The position numbers and the translations under genes were made by a program. This document shows positions 25,501 through 39,139 of a stretch of DNA of 64,000 bases, one piece after another. The notes below the pieces were generated by a model. That model made no database searches, was not told the DNA's origin, and was given only the letters and a program-made list of their open reading frames with translations. The stretch lies in assembly GCA_022885665.1 (NCBI GenBank), contig JAGQDJ010000036.1, positions 186,001 to 250,000 on the forward strand. Direction: 5' to 3'. This stretch comes from Triops longicaudatus (lineage: Eukaryota; Arthropoda; Branchiopoda; Notostraca; Triopsidae). Position 1 is the stretch's first letter. Each line of letters begins with the position of its first letter.

Positions 25501-28500
25501 TAGAAGCTTCTAATCTGCTCAGTGTTGTTTTCCTGGCTGGAAACCTCACAGACTCGCGTAACTCGATCTGTACGTAAAGTTCCCTGGCAAAGTCTTTTTT
25601 ATGTATATTTACTAAAAGCTTTTCGGCGCGGTTGCTCTCCCAGTTTGGCTCAAACAAAGGAGAAAACGATCACGAGTCAATATTGAACTTCCCATAACAA
25701 AACAAAAACGTAGATCAAATTCGGGGCCAATGCTTTTGTCTGGTTATTTGTAAACAAAAAGTTCTGATTTCCAACGAGGGTAGAGATTGGGGGACGAAAG
25801 ATTTTTTCACACTGAAAGATAACAAAAGACAGTTTCGCACTTTGTTTGGGGGTGGGAAGGATGAACTTGCTGTCTTCTACAAGTTTTTGAAGTTTTAGGG
25901 ACCTGCTGTATAGATATAAATATCGTTGTCCTTATCATGGAAGTGTCGGTTGCAAACAGAAATTCCCTTGTCTATTCTGTCCTGTCCTTCTTAAACTCTT
26001 CAGAGGCTTCCAAGGTGTCCCGTTTTCCGTCGTCGAAAACGAAAAACGCGATAACGAAGACACCAAGAATTCCAAGATCGTGTCGCACATTATAGAGATT
26101 CTCTCGAAAAGCCTACAGAAATATGTCCTTTCCTTTGCACATTTTTCAACGTAAATAGTGTTAGAGGGCCTTACTGAGGTTGGTTATTTCGTCGAAGCTT
26201 TTCAAGTTTTGAAGGAGATATTTCTAAGAATATGAAATTCCGCAACTTTGATGTCTCATCTTAATTTTTTTCGTGGAGTAAAACATAAAATACGTTGTGT
26301 ACCTTAAAACGATTTATTTAATCCAATACTATGTCTAACAAAGTAAGAAATAACTTCCTGAATTTTTCGAATCTATAAAAATGTAAACTTGTACCTTCTC
26401 AGTTATAGTCAAGTTTTCTTCTTGTTACGCGGCTTTCATCAATTTAAACGAAAAATTGTCGCAATTCTACAAACCCCGATTAGACGAAAAGAACTATCAG
26501 TAGCTTAATTGTGATTCCACTGCGCTTCAAATCGATCGGCAATCACTAGGACTTTATGAATATATATGGGAAAAAAGTAAATTCAATTCAGTTTCTACAG
26601 GCTATAGATGCCCTTTCACTGAGAACTAAAATTGCTTTCTGCCAGTCTCTTGAGTAAAAATTCCCAATATTGCTGGCCGGGAAGTTTCGATTTCAGTAGG
26701 ACAGCCTTTCCTCCTCATCCATCACTGGTTGGACATGGCCAAGCTCGTCTATACGTTCCACACACACATCCATACGCAGGGTACCTGCCCTGTGCAGCAG
26801 CATCCAGCAGCACGCATCTCAGCTCGCAGAGCACAGATTTGCATTAGGGTGTCCTTTATTCACCCTTTTCTCCCCAATCATCTTTCCTCTTTTCTCCGTT
26901 ATGTGTATGTGTGTGTGCATGAGGAAGGGTTCGTATTCGCGCCCTTGAACAAAGTTTCTGGCTGGGAATCGACTGTACTTTTGTCCTCGGTCAAAACAAT
27001 AGGCTGTAATTGTGTTTCTCTCATTCACTATAGATCTCTTTGACCTTATTCGACGACAAAGTTCGTACTAATCCGAAGTAATAGGTAATAAAACGAAGTA
27101 GTGAGCTCAGCACCTAATGCACAGGCTTAATCAATCTTGGACTGAAGAGAGAAACGAAAGAAAGAAACAAAACAGCATTGCCGATGTTATTTTTCCTTTA
27201 TTTTCCTAGTGCCTCACAAGTATCTCTATCTAAAAAATAAAGAAACAAAAAAGAAATCTACAATTGGATTTTTTCCTAGCCCAGGATTTTTTGTGTCTTA
27301 ATTGTTAAACTATATAAAATTTCCGTAGTTTTCGTATCCTTCGTACATAAATACGTCAGGAGTTTATTCTCTTTGTTAAACAGTTAGAGAAAAATTTCTC
27401 TTACCAGATCAGAACAACTGCTTGAAATTTTGACCTTAAGATTCTTTAAGTTGTTTCTTTAACTATTACTTTTATGTTAAGTTGCTCTAATTCTATCTTG
27501 AATACTTGAATAGTTTGACGTTATAGTTTACTTTTTAGTGGCCAAACTCGTAAATAACTTTAAAAGAAAGGGATATACAGTTGTTTCTAACAATTGTACT
27601 TCTCTGTGATGGCAGTTAAAAAGATTCGTGAGCCTCACACGTGAAAATTGGCTTAGTTAATTATAAACAAAGCTCATGCTTAGCAGGCAATTGACTTATT
27701 GAAGTTATGCAAAATGGACTCCATACCAAATGAAGAACTACATATATTACCAAACAGATAAACAAGAACTAAACCTTAATAATCAGGTTAAACTTTAGTT
27801 TTATAGATAACTAATTCTCAAAACGCCCGACTGCTGTCCGTAAAATTTCATTTTAACGGTGAACATGGAAATAGTTTGAACACAACTGTTTTAAAAATAC
27901 ATGTATGGAACTCAAAAATTAACAATCACACACATTTGACACCTGAACCAAATATCCGGTAAACAACGATTTGTAACACCTAGGCTTCAGAAAATGTATA
28001 ATAGGAACTTCGCTCGATTTAAACATCTCGTGTAGAGTTATGTGAAAGTAAAAGTAGAAAATGTTGTCGAAATTTCATTGGATTAGTCTGTAAAAGTAAA
28101 TTGGTAAGAAGTTCTAAACAGCGTTGTATTGTATTCATTTATTGCGGAAAGAATCTGATCCCCGAAACCTTTTCTCTTAGCTTCTTTGTACTGCCCGTTT
28201 TCCTAGAACCGTTCTCCACGGACTCATCTCTCATGTTGTACGTCGTATTTCACTTTCCGGAACCTTACATAAAGAGAGAAAAAAATATTTCTCGTACACC
28301 CTGATAAAACACGAGATAAAAGAAAAAAAAGCTTTCATGTGTTCACTGTAGATGCCACAGTACATTTGTGATTAATTGTTAAGCCCGAAAAAATGCTTAA
28401 CGCTTAAATATAGCTAAAACCTTTGTAGAGTTCACGTTTGATTCACGAAAATAGCTACTGCACATAAACTGAATAAGCAGAGCACTGAGTCCTAAAACCT

Positions 28501-29574
28501 TGTTAATATTCTCTACAGTAAAAACACTCTTAGTTGTTTCCGCTTCACCTTGTCAACTACAACAGAATTTTCTCCTCAATAAGATTTTGCTGCCCTTTGT
28601 AGAATATAAAACAATTTAAGTTAGTTACGCTTCAAAAGACGATCCGAATCATAACAACCTTTCAGCATCGTCCTTGGCTGTCTTGTTGAATAGGAAAAGT
28701 TACAATTGCGCAAAGGAAAGAAAGCGAAACAGTTCACGTTATGAGTTCTCTTTGAGAAAAAGAGCAGGAAAAAAGTATTTGCTTAGAAAGGTAAAAACAA
28801 ATGAAACAAAAACAAGTGATTTTGTTATTATTCCCACCTATCATGACTATTTTATGCAGTATTCGGATCAACGAGCCTTTAGGTTACCCAGCATTGTGTC
28901 TGTTCCGTGGGGGTTGGATAACAGGGCTTGACTAAGGTGCTTTTAAATTAATACTTCCAAACTATGTCTGGTCTCAAAACTAATCCTTCCTTGAAATTTA
29001 AGCTTAGTTAGCTTAGAGACGAACCCCGTCGATTTTCCGATGTATTACAACTTTCCTGAAAAAGATTAAACTAATATGTTTCCTTTTGCATTTTTCGTTT
29101 GTAGCTCCACGGCCAGATTACGGATACGGCGGCAGTCCTAATTCCGGCAGTTTGGCTGGTAACGGGAGTCCAGGCAGTTTAGGCAGTTTAAACAGTAACA
29201 ACGGCTTGGGTGGCGGCGGTAATGGCGGTATGAACGGGAGTATGAACGGCGGCTTGGGTCCCAACAACACCGGGCGTACCAACTTTACAACGAAGCAACT
29301 GACGGAACTGGAAAAGGAATTCCATTTCAACAAATACCTGACTCGTGCCCGGCGCATTGAAATCGCCGCCGCGTTGCAACTTAACGAAACGCAAGTGAAA
29401 ATCTGGTTCCAGAACCGGCGCATGAAGCAAAAGAAACGCATGAAAGAAGGACTCATCCCTCCGGAACCTACGTTATCGACTTCGCCTGGTGCGCCGTCGC
29501 CCATCACCGATTCTGAAAGTGGCAACAGCGGCGGACCGCCCACTAAAAGCGAATCACCCCCAACGCCCCAATGA
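21455..29574 (+). CDS. lab: Labial (Hox1) homeodomain transcription factor, complete two-exon coding region
   Basis: Join of 21455-22553 and 29105-29574; 522 residues. This is the anterior-most Hox factor, acting in the nucleus on head and anterior patterning with the Exd/Pbx cofactor. Seen: N-terminus MMAMNANVMYG, then Ala runs, Gln runs and a large His/Gln-rich region (about residues 125-265). The labial hexapeptide YKWM, which in the family contacts Exd/Pbx, is at residues 354-357 within TYKWMQVKRNVPKP. A Gly/Asn/Ser-rich linker follows. The homeodomain is at 420-479 (genomic 29263-29442), starting NNTGRTNFTTKQLTELEKEF, with helix 3 KIWFQNRRMKQKKR and the lab-type tail MKEGLIPPEP. The split codon G|CT (Ala) keeps the frame. 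Of the adjacent ATGs at 21455 and 21458, the second has the better initiation context (A at -3, G at +4). It is on the same strand as pb and converges with cnc. Confidence 0.97.
22554..29104 (+). other. lab: lab intron, 6551 bp
   Basis: Bounded by GTCAGT and by a pyrimidine-rich tract with TAG (TTTTTCGTTTGTAG). It separates the hexapeptide exon from the homeobox exon, the usual Hox arrangement. No internal gene was recognised. A GT-rich simple repeat (ATGTGTATGTGTGTGTGCAT) is at 26901-26920. Its size leaves room for enhancers, but I can point to no particular site. Confidence 0.85.
29105..29574 (+). CDS. lab: lab exon 2 (coding): homeobox and C-terminus
   Basis: Starts with the last two bases of the split Ala codon after TAG at 29102-29104 and ends at TGA (29572-29574). 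It holds the Gly/Asn linker, the full homeodomain (29263-29442) and a short Pro/Ser tail ending SESPPTPQ. The antisense frame across it (29118-29618) is a shadow. Confidence 0.97.
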
Positions 29575-29673
29575 AAACGTTCTCTCTTTCTGAATTTCGT
29601 CTTACCCTCTCTGTTCAAGTCCCCCTTTCCAACCTTTAAACGATTTTCTACACAATTGCTGGGAAGGTTAGAA

Positions 29674-29679
29674 AATAAA
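29674..29679 (+). terminator. lab: Candidate lab polyadenylation signal
   Basis: AATAAA 99 bases after the lab stop codon, the first such hexamer downstream that I found. Use is not proven. Confidence 0.45.
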
Positions 29680-32600
29680 AATAATTCGTTTCGTAAAGAA
29701 AATTAAAAGTAACGAACAAGTAGGCTTTCTTTTTGAGAAACATAATATATTCGAAATATTTCTAGGGGGGAAATTCTGGGGAGTGGGGTAATTATTGAAA
29801 AAAAGCAGTATTTTTTCCTTTCAAAAAATCAAATACCAAAGAAAAGCTAGCAAACTTCGCTCACCCCATCCAGAAGTTGTTCGTATCGCGTTTCTCAAGG
29901 GCCCGAAACTAAGACATTGAGTTTGTGGGGTGGGGGAATGAATATCCTTGAACCACGCCTACTTATTCGGCGACATTGGAGCAGAAATTTACTACAAGAC
30001 TCTTTAAAGTTTATTTCGACGTCTTTCAAGGATCGTGCTTTTTGTAAAATAAAATGTAGGAAAAGCAGTGTTTTGTACGATTTTATTTTTAGTTCGAGGT
30101 AGAAAGCTCCTTGTAATATCAAATAATACCTCGAAGATTTGGGTGTTTTATTGTGTTGTCCCGCATCGAATTTGCAGAAAGTACCTTCTCAGGGATATTA
30201 TAAACCACTAAAAAAAGTAATGGAACTGTAATTTACGAACTTAAACGAAGATGTGGAAGAAAAGTTAGAAAGCAAGGATGTAATAGAGAAAGAACGCGTA
30301 AGGTTTTTTTTTGCGCGAGAATGGCCTAGTCTTTAGAAGAGATTATGACCAAAATGCACAAAATCCAAGTTCTTTTGATGAGAAATACGATAAATAAGAT
30401 TTAAACATTAATTTTTGGAAAGCATCCGTTTAAACATTCCACGGAAGAATTCGAAATTTTTGAGCGACAAAGATTTTTTTCAAAGATGAAAGAAATGTGG
30501 ATATTAATGTCCTTCGATATGACATTACTGCGCGTGTTATTTTGCCTAAAAGTTGACCAAAATTGGAAAGTTTGAAGAAAAGAAGAAACAACTGTGGTAC
30601 GGAAGCTTTAAAGAAAACCGATACGAAGGAACGGCGAACAGAATCAACAAAAACTGTGTGAAATGCAATACTTGCAATATTTGGCTCGTTGATTATTGTA
30701 TACATACAGAAAATATGGTGTTTTTCTTGTACATAATGTTCTCTTTCACCACTCCAAATACTCCTGTCCCTTTGAACGTGTCGATTACAAGTGATATTTA
30801 TCAAACTAAAAAAGCTTTGAACTTCATTAAAAATAACAACTACGATTCTTTCTCACGGCTTTTCCAGACGCACATATAAACTCACACCGTTCAAAACACC
30901 TTTTGACTGTTAATCGCCCAGAAACCCAAGAAATATTAATTTCCGAAACAGTATTGAGAACAGAAAGCACGAGCAATAGAAGAACAAATTAATTACTGTT
31001 TTCTATTTTCCTTTTTTCTTAACTGATATTTTTAATAGCTTAATAAATAAAATGAGAATTTGGAGACCAGGACAGAAGAAAAACTCAATTTATGATTTTG
31101 TCGTTATTGCTAGATGACATTATCAGAGCAATTTACCTTCATGTAAGTCTGAGCTAGTTTAAGCTTAAAAGGCGACCAATTTGGCTTCACGGAATTCTGT
31201 GTACAGAACAACTAGATCAATTGACAGCCCTGCGGTAGCCAGTTTGCTTTGGTTACTGGACATATACTGTACTTGTTATATTTACACGCAAAGGGATTAC
31301 AGCATCCGATTTTACGCAGCAAAATGTGAGTAATATACAAACCAACTTGGGAAACCTGAGTGGCGACTTGTCGTTACTTCATAAAAGTCGGTCAAAATGA
31401 TAATCTGCTTAAAATGGTAATACAATAGGATGACTTATAAAAAAAAATCTGATTTACGAACAACGACAAATGTGGAATCTTATAAAAAGATTCAGGCTCG
31501 TATAACAAAATGAGTACTGGTAAACCATTTTCATAGCCTATTTACTAATTTCCGCAACTGGCTTTTACTTGAGTCATTGAGCTTCATGGTAAAGACAATA
31601 CATGACTCAAAAACTCAGGAATTTTCTTCGGTTTCTTGAAAAAATTCTGCAGCCATTTCTTGCAAGGTTGACAGACTGCCCCACAATACACTGCGTTTGT
31701 CATTTTGTTTCAGACTGTAAGGAAAAACGCTGTTCACACCCAATTCTTGTCAACAATACCACCTCTCAAACCCAATTTTTCCTTGTTCAGACCCCAAGAA
31801 TTCTCATTTCCCACATTGAATATCAACATCTCATAGCAAGCCAAAAGAAAAATACGGAATTGTAGTCCCCTTTTCGGAAAAATCTCTCAGCTAGCCCTAC
31901 ACGCTGAAAACTGTACACGTTGGCAGCAATTGTCGTAGGGGTTAATGGTCAAACCGATTCGTCATTTGGGGCTGTCATGCGTCCCGTTCGCAAAGGAAGC
32001 TTCGTTTTCTTTCTTTCTCTCTGTCTTTCTCGCCAGCGCACTCGGCATTTCCTTTTTGCGTTTTCTCTTGCAACGTACAACGCGCTATAAACACATCCAT
32101 ATCTCGCTGAAGTTGCGCTTTAGTACGACGTTTAATGTAAGAGTAGCTGGTAAACCACGAAAGAAACAATTTGAGGACAAGAGAAAATCGTCTTCATTTT
32201 ATGAAATTTCTTGCCTACTTTTCAACAATACTACGTCGCTTTAAGCTTCCCTTCGATCACTGCCCTCCCTTTGTGTAGTTCTTTTCTAATAACTCGACAA
32301 GGCTATTCACGCTCTATTATCGCCATATCTATTTTGACCAATACCGACTTCCGTTGACTTGGCTTTTGATACCAAAAACTTTCGAGTATGGGAGTATTTT
32401 GGGGTATTTTGGGGCTTAGTGCAAAAGCAACTAGAAAACCAACTTTAAGAAATTCCATCACTCTAAAACGTTTCCAAAGTTCTTACAATATCGAGTGTCT
32501 CACGTTTGTTGTGTAAAAGCAAGCTGAAATTTACATGTCTTTTCATAGTTGCAATCAGTCAAAGAATTCAATAAATATAGAGCAAAATTTAAAAGAAACA

Positions 32601-35600
32601 AGACCAAGTCAGCCTACGGTATAAGTAAGTAACACTTTTGCTCAGATACCCAAACAGACAATTTGCTGATTACAATACCAGTACCAAGCCAATTTTGGGA
32701 TTTTGAAGGTAATTTGTTTAAATCAGCTCAAACTCGTGAAATTCATACTGATACATAAACATAATTTAGACTGAACCAGCCATTTAAGTTGTCGATTGAT
32801 TGTCGTCTACCACAACTGTAATAGCTTCATTAACTTTCCGTATAGTTTCAAACCCCTTCATAGTGGCTACTGTACCAATTTTTCGCCCCTAGACAGCTAC
32901 TCTCCGTGGCACTCCTTAGGCTTGCTACAAAAAACTCCAATAGTCATTAAAAATAGGTAAGGAAATAAGATGTAGATAAAATAAAATAAAATAAACTGTG
33001 CTTGCTAAATAGCCCGAGACTTATTCGGCCAGTCTTAAAAATTACGTGTCAGTTCCCTTAACACGTTTTCCTCACGAGAGCTTCAACGACACAAAGTTTT
33101 CACATTCCAAAAGATCCTGGGCTCTTAAAAAACATCAACAAATTCCAGATGCAAATGTCAAACGAGGCACGCGGCCAAGATCCTTCGTTCATAAAACGCG
33201 AACTCTAAAAAGGAAAGAAAAAATTCCAGATCTCGCAGCAGTTCTGTCATTTCTATGTCTCCCGAGGTCGGTGACACACACTTCGACGTGGAGATGACGA
33301 ATGAGCTGCCACAATTCAATGTGCAGGTCGGGCTCTTTCTTTCTCTCCTTCCCTACTTGCATACTACCTCCTCTCTTTCTCACTCCTCTTCGTCTCCTTC
33401 AGCTCACACAAATCATAGAAACTATCTCAAGCCTTGGCTCGCGCGACACATCATCCTTATATCAAGCGCACACGCAGTAATATGAAGACGTAGCGATTCG
33501 TCGCCGGCCTAAACTGGAAAAATTTACTACCAAACTAACCAACTTTCTTTTTTTTAAAAAAAAAAAGCCGTTAATCCCTCTGTTTTATTGTCTAAATCAC
33601 AGAAAAATACAAAAACAGAAATAAAAAGAGTTCTTACACACGCGTTATAACGACAATACCGATTTATTCTTCTATTCCCTTTTCTTTGCATGTTAGCATG
33701 TCGCATCTCACGCACAAACCCAGGAAATGAATAAATGCCGTGCACATTTTCTTAGGCCTAACATCAACAATTCACCTTTTACGTTTCGTTCACATACAGC
33801 AGTTCCAGCTATTAACAAACAAAATGGCGTCTAGCTAGGATATTGAATAGCCGGTACCTGAGCCACGGGCGATACCAAGAGAAATGGAACAAACAGCATT
33901 TACAAAAGAGAACTCAATACTAACTCGCGATTGGTTAAATAAAAAACTGAGCCCTCCTCCCAATTTTCTGCTTTTGTCTTTCGGTAAAATTTCCTTCTTT
34001 TTAGGAAGGTAAGCTGCAATTGTTGGAGGTGATTCGTTTTAAGTTTTAGGGGATTTGGTAAGTGCGTCTGGTGAAGCACAACCCCCCCCCCCCCTTTTTT
34101 TTTTCGAGCCCCGCCTGTAGCAATGGCATACAGACAGACTGCAAGTTTTACCATGGTGATCCATCACTTGGGCTGTTACAGTCTATAATTGCAAAACTTA
34201 GGGTGCCCTCCAACCCCCCTTTTGTTTAGGCTCTTCCTCTTTCGTTCTTCCTTTTTCTGTCTAGCGCTTTACTCAAAGTGGAGCCGCAGCAGGCGGGAAA
34301 AGCTCTAATTATGTGTCCAGTCTTCATTACTAGGTTGCTGTATAACTGCTGGATGACCCGCCAGGCATAAAAACGAAAACGTTTCGTTACTAATGGACGG
34401 TTCGTAGAGCACTCAGTGTCATCTATCGTAGATTAAAAGCTTTTACTCACTCTTGAACGTCCTATTAAAAAATTTGCGTGCTACTGTGTGTGATATGCCA
34501 AGAGTTTTTTTAAAAATTATGCTGAATTACATAGGCTCTAGCATAATGCATAATTATAGTCAAAACATGTTTAAGATATGAGCGGTGTTATGCCAAATTC
34601 AGTGCTTTATAGACTTGTTTGAGAACTAAGGAGCCCTCAAAGTCTAATTCGAGGCTAATTTCATTCATGGTTAGAATACTCTATTTACATATTGATACCA
34701 CTATCAATTCTCTTTAAGATTTTCTTGCCCACACCCGACCCAAGTTTGAACATCCAACTCTCTGAAATTGTCAAGAGAAAAGACTAGTTAAAATAATATT
34801 CGAACTAAACGTTTACTGAATTTCAAAGTAACACAGCGATATCTAAGAGGAATATGCAGATAAATAAAATTCGTGTCCCTGTTTAAAATCTTTACCAAAT
34901 ACGCCTCTGGTAGCGAGAACGTGTGAAATCCGCCGTTGGACGCTAATTGTTAGAAGGTACGCAAACAAAGACGGAAACACAATTTAGTCAAACATTGGTA
35001 ATGTGTGCGTGTTCTACACAATTTAAGTTCCATAGGAATCTATTTTTGTTAAGCAACTAGAATCAAAATGCCGAGCTGTTGCGATCTTTTCTGCACAGAA
35101 TATGCAAACGATCATACAAAATGACGAAGGGTAGAAGATTTGTTTTAACAAATTATCCAAAGTTACCGGCGATAATGAAACAATTAGCTTTGCGCATCAG
35201 GAGAGACTTCGGATTCAGCTTTAAAGTTAAGTTTACAAATTTATCTTCCTTTTGTTCAGTTTTAAAACAGCGGCTTGAATACTCGAGTATATATAAGATC
35301 TTAGCTATTATATCTTAGTATATCTTAGCTATTAAGATCTTGTAAACTATTATAATCTTAACAGGTTACCAAAGACACTGTTCTGCGCAGAAACGAACCC
35401 AACAGTTCAGATTTTTAATTCCGTTTTTGCTTAATAAACTAGGCAAATCCGTAAAAAAGTAAAATTAAGTAAAATAAACGTGCAGTACAGCAGTGTTTGG
35501 CACAATTCTATTTCTTTTCATTATTTACCTTCCAGAAGTTAGCGTCTAATGGCGGATTTCTACCGTTCTAGACGCCAAGGGCATAATTTGATGAAGGCTA

Positions 35601-35610
35601 TTACCATGTG
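29680..35610. other. lab-cnc intergenic, lab side; no gene recognised
   Basis: Non-coding AT-rich DNA between two converging genes. Simple repeats include (AAAAT)n at about 32978-32997, a C13 run followed by T10 at 34082-34104, and a near-palindromic duplication of ATCTTAGCTATTA at about 35298-35335. No protein-like reading frame with splice support was found. Confidence 0.5.
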
Positions 35611-36059
35611 CACGGCCGTATCCAGGATTGTTTTGTTGTTGTTTTTTTTTAGTTACAGCGGGTCATAAGCACTTTTTTGGACATTTTGTCGTCTATGCTT
35701 ATCATTATGAAGTTAACATTTCGTGGGGAGGTGAACCACTATACCCCCTGGGTACGGGGAGGTCGTGTGTACTTGCTTGTCCTCTCATCATCATAGTAAT
35801 ACAGCCGTCAAAAAAGTATCGTGAGTAAGCTTTGACAAAACGTACAAACCTTCCAAATGGACTACATTTATTTCGACTCAGAAATTGCGACACTTACAAT
35901 CTCTTAAAATGTACCTAGCTCGCCCTCGTATCTAGTAGGGGTTTACCCCCCCCCCCCCCCGAAATGTTAACTTTATAATAGGCGACTAAAAAAGTGTCTA
36001 GAAAATTAAACACGGAAACCTCCTCTCCCCCAGAAACAAAATCTTGGGTACGGCCCTGA
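35611..36059. mobile_element. Fold-back / MITE-type element with long inverted arms
   Basis: The left end ACGGCCGTATCCAGGATT (about 35612-35629) is the imperfect inverse of the right end AATCTTGGGTACGGCCCTGA (36039-36058). The arms continue inward: ACTTTTTTGG... and AGTTAACATTTCG (35711-35723) on the left are mirrored by GAAATGTTAACT (35961-35972) and the C15 run (35946-35960) on the right. The central ~200 bases are unique. No transposase is coded, so it would be non-autonomous. Related ends occur at 17541-17560 and 58099-58118. Confidence 0.75.
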
Positions 36060-38890
36060 CCTAACATTAAAGGAAACATTATCGATTTAAAAATTCTGAC
36101 TAACAACTTGGTGCCAGAAACGGTACAATTATAATTCTGCTACTAATGACTTTCAAGCAAGTCCGGCCAAAAAGTCAATAACTGAGTAAAAACTCTCCAG
36201 TCTATGATAATCCAATTAGGCACAAGTGGCTTCTCCTGCCGAATGAATTTATAACGAATCAGGCAATGACAGAAGACGATTCCTGCATTTGCCGATCACA
36301 GATGAAATAAGATATCCCACACCTACTACAGCAATGCACTCAACCATGAAAGAGAGAAGTTATTAAAATAGCTTAGCAAATTGAAGATACCTTTAATCCG
36401 GAAAATATGTTATTTTAACCCCAAGTGCTTTCAGGTCTTCGCAAATTTTGGCAAAAACATAAAAGAAATCGCCAGGGTGTAAAAACGTGCCCCTACCCCC
36501 TTCATTTCATCTCTCCGCTCAACATTGTAAAAGGGTGACGAACATCCATTCTTAACCCTTCCCCTCTCTCTTGCCTCTTTCTTGTACATTTACAATTCAC
36601 TTTTTTATAACTCAAATCAATTATTTAAAACCAGACCTAGTAATAGACTTTGTCTTACACTGAGATACTAATTAAAAATTATTAAGTACAACAGTTAAAA
36701 AGAAAGAAGGGAACGTTACCAAACCCAGGCGGATCACTTTAAATTACGAAAATATCGTTTAACGTCATCTAGCGGGTAACAAAAGAGAGAGAAGAGATAG
36801 CATATAATCTACCGTCCAGACTTCTAACTACATAATAGACGTTCGAATTACGCGATTTCTTTTTACGTGCATAGATTATTCCTACTTTATTTTTACGAAG
36901 TCGGAATTTTTATGAATTTCATTTTAAACCTGATAGCTGACACCTTAGTGCTTTACGTTCTGACGGATCACCAGCAGTAAAAGAGGGTGGAGCATCCGAA
37001 TATTTGTAAAGTTTCTGCAATCTTTGGTTCACGTAAAAAAGCGGGTGTTTATATTTTGTACTACTAGACAACACAACTGACCAACCGACTGCACTTGTTG
37101 CGACGGTACGATTCGCTTGCGCTCGCAGAAAAATAAAGACCGCACTCGTTCGCTCGCTAGCTTTTCCTCTCTCACCTACCTTATCCGAAAGAGGGGACGA
37201 AGCGTAGAACAGAAAAGCACGAGCAAGTCTTATAGCTGAATGCTACTTTTGACATTAATGCTGACACTAATACTACTACTTCCTATTTACAGTTTAACTC
37301 GATACTCAAGTTTGTGACGAATTTCGAGACGCCACATTCAGCTCAGCTCTATAATTAACGACTCGCATTACAACTAATAATTTTATGAATTTGGCCACTT
37401 ACCACCGTACGAGACTACCTGTAACCACTTCAATTCCAACTTACAAGTTCTGCCAGGTTATAAGCCGAACAATTGACGAGGCTCGTCTCAAAACTTTTTA
37501 GGAGGTTTTCACAGGGGCAAGGCGCATATGATAAAGAGCAAACGCAGAAGCTATGAAATACGACAACTGTGCAGTTACAAAAGAAGTAAATGTAAAATCC
37601 TTACCTACGACCACACCGACAAGCTTAAATCCTTCAGTGACTTCTACGTGAAATGTTCACACTCAGAAAGTGACTTCACAATTATAAAAGGATTTGATCT
37701 CTAAAAGGTTATGGTTCTCTTACCTTTACATCACGTCGGGTCGATAAGTCACAGTGCATTGTATTCGCGTCACTCACAGCAAAACAAATCCACTAAGTTC
37801 ACAACTTGGCGTTTAATCGTAAGTATTTTCACTCTTGTACAAAATTTGTCACATCACAGAGCGTCCTTTTCGTCAATTACAGCTTTCTTGCAGTGTTTCA
37901 GTGAAGATTTTTTACTCAGAAATCAAAAAATGATACTGTAGCGTAAAATAGACCGCCAACTTCAAATATTAGGGCCCAACGACGCCAACACAGCTTCCAC
38001 CGTTATTACAAGGGAATCGAGCTCGGTTTTAGCCAATCGGGTTTCTTGACCTTCAAATTTCACCAATGGCGATTTTTTAACCCTTAAAGTCTGCCCGCCA
38101 CCATGCTGTCCTGGAGAAAACGATTTCCCGCGATTCAGGTTGGCGGGATACAAATTCCGTTCTCTCACCAAACTTCCAATACCGCGAATTCTATGTTACT
38201 TTAAATAACACGGCGTGCTACTTCTTGATAATTAGTTTTATCTGATGCCACGAAACTTATGATCAGAGTTCAGTTTAAAAAATAAAAGAAAATAAATTTA
38301 GTCAAAAGAATGTTTAAACTAACCTCACGCCCAGAAGCGGATTGGAGGTTCAACATCCCGAAATGTTTATTTTCTTGATGAGAATAGTCTATTATTAATG
38401 GCAAAAAAATCAAATGGAAAACACTCTCCCAAACTCCAATGCCCCCCCCCCCTCCAAAAAAAAAAAGGTAAGGCTCTAATTGAAGCAGCCAGTGTCGGGC
38501 GGTAGTAGCACCATTTTAAATTATTTTGATTTATCAAAAACCGAAAAAAGTAAACTTGAATTTCGTATTTATTATATACTAAAAAAAGACAAGGAAATTG
38601 AACATGTACAAAATGTATAACAAATACAGTTCACTCTGTAATCACCGGAGGAGGAATCAATCATATTATCTTTCGAAATCAGAAAAACTAATTACGGGAA
38701 GAACTAAAAAAAAGATCGTCACCAGCTATGAATAATGTTACACGAAAACTAAAGCATTACAAGAAATGCTGCTCGTGCCCTTCATCCCCACCATACAAGA
38801 GAAGTTTGAATAAAAAATTCATAATCACTATTTTTTTAATATTTTCTAAAGACGGAAAATACTGGCTCACTACCTTCACGGTAATCATTT
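36060..38890. other. lab-cnc intergenic, cnc side; no gene recognised
   Basis: Non-coding. A C11 run followed closely by A11 lies at 38442-38466 and may mark another decayed element with G/C-run ends (possible start near 38330), but no paired end was identified. Confidence 0.45.
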
Positions 38891-38896
38891 TTTATT
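38891..38896 (-). terminator. cnc: Candidate cnc polyadenylation signal
   Basis: TTTATT on the + strand reads AATAAA on the cnc strand, about 245 bases past the cnc stop codon. Position and orientation fit a 3' UTR end; use is not proven. Confidence 0.4.
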
Positions 38897-39139
38897 TTGT
38901 ACAGGGTTGTCGCTTTCCAAAACCGCAAATTTGTACAAACTAGTTCCAAGCTTTGCAAGTTGCAGTAACAACAGAGGTTACGGACTTCTAAAGCGTTACC
39001 AAACTAGTTATCAATGTGAAATGCCAATCAAACCAACAAATCTGATCACTACGGATGGATCAGAGCAGAGGCACTTGGATCAAACTTTCTTTTCATTTCT
39101 TTCACTTCGTTTCCAAACTATCACCTCCGTTGAAAGCTT

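Noticed and set aside
29118..29618. 166-codon antisense frame over the lab homeobox exon
   Set aside because: It is the mirror of the lab homeodomain and Gly/Asn linker, with no family resemblance of its own.
38330..38470. Possible further transposon with C11/A11 run
   Set aside because: A plausible start near 38330 could not be paired with an inverted end, so it is left as simple-sequence DNA.
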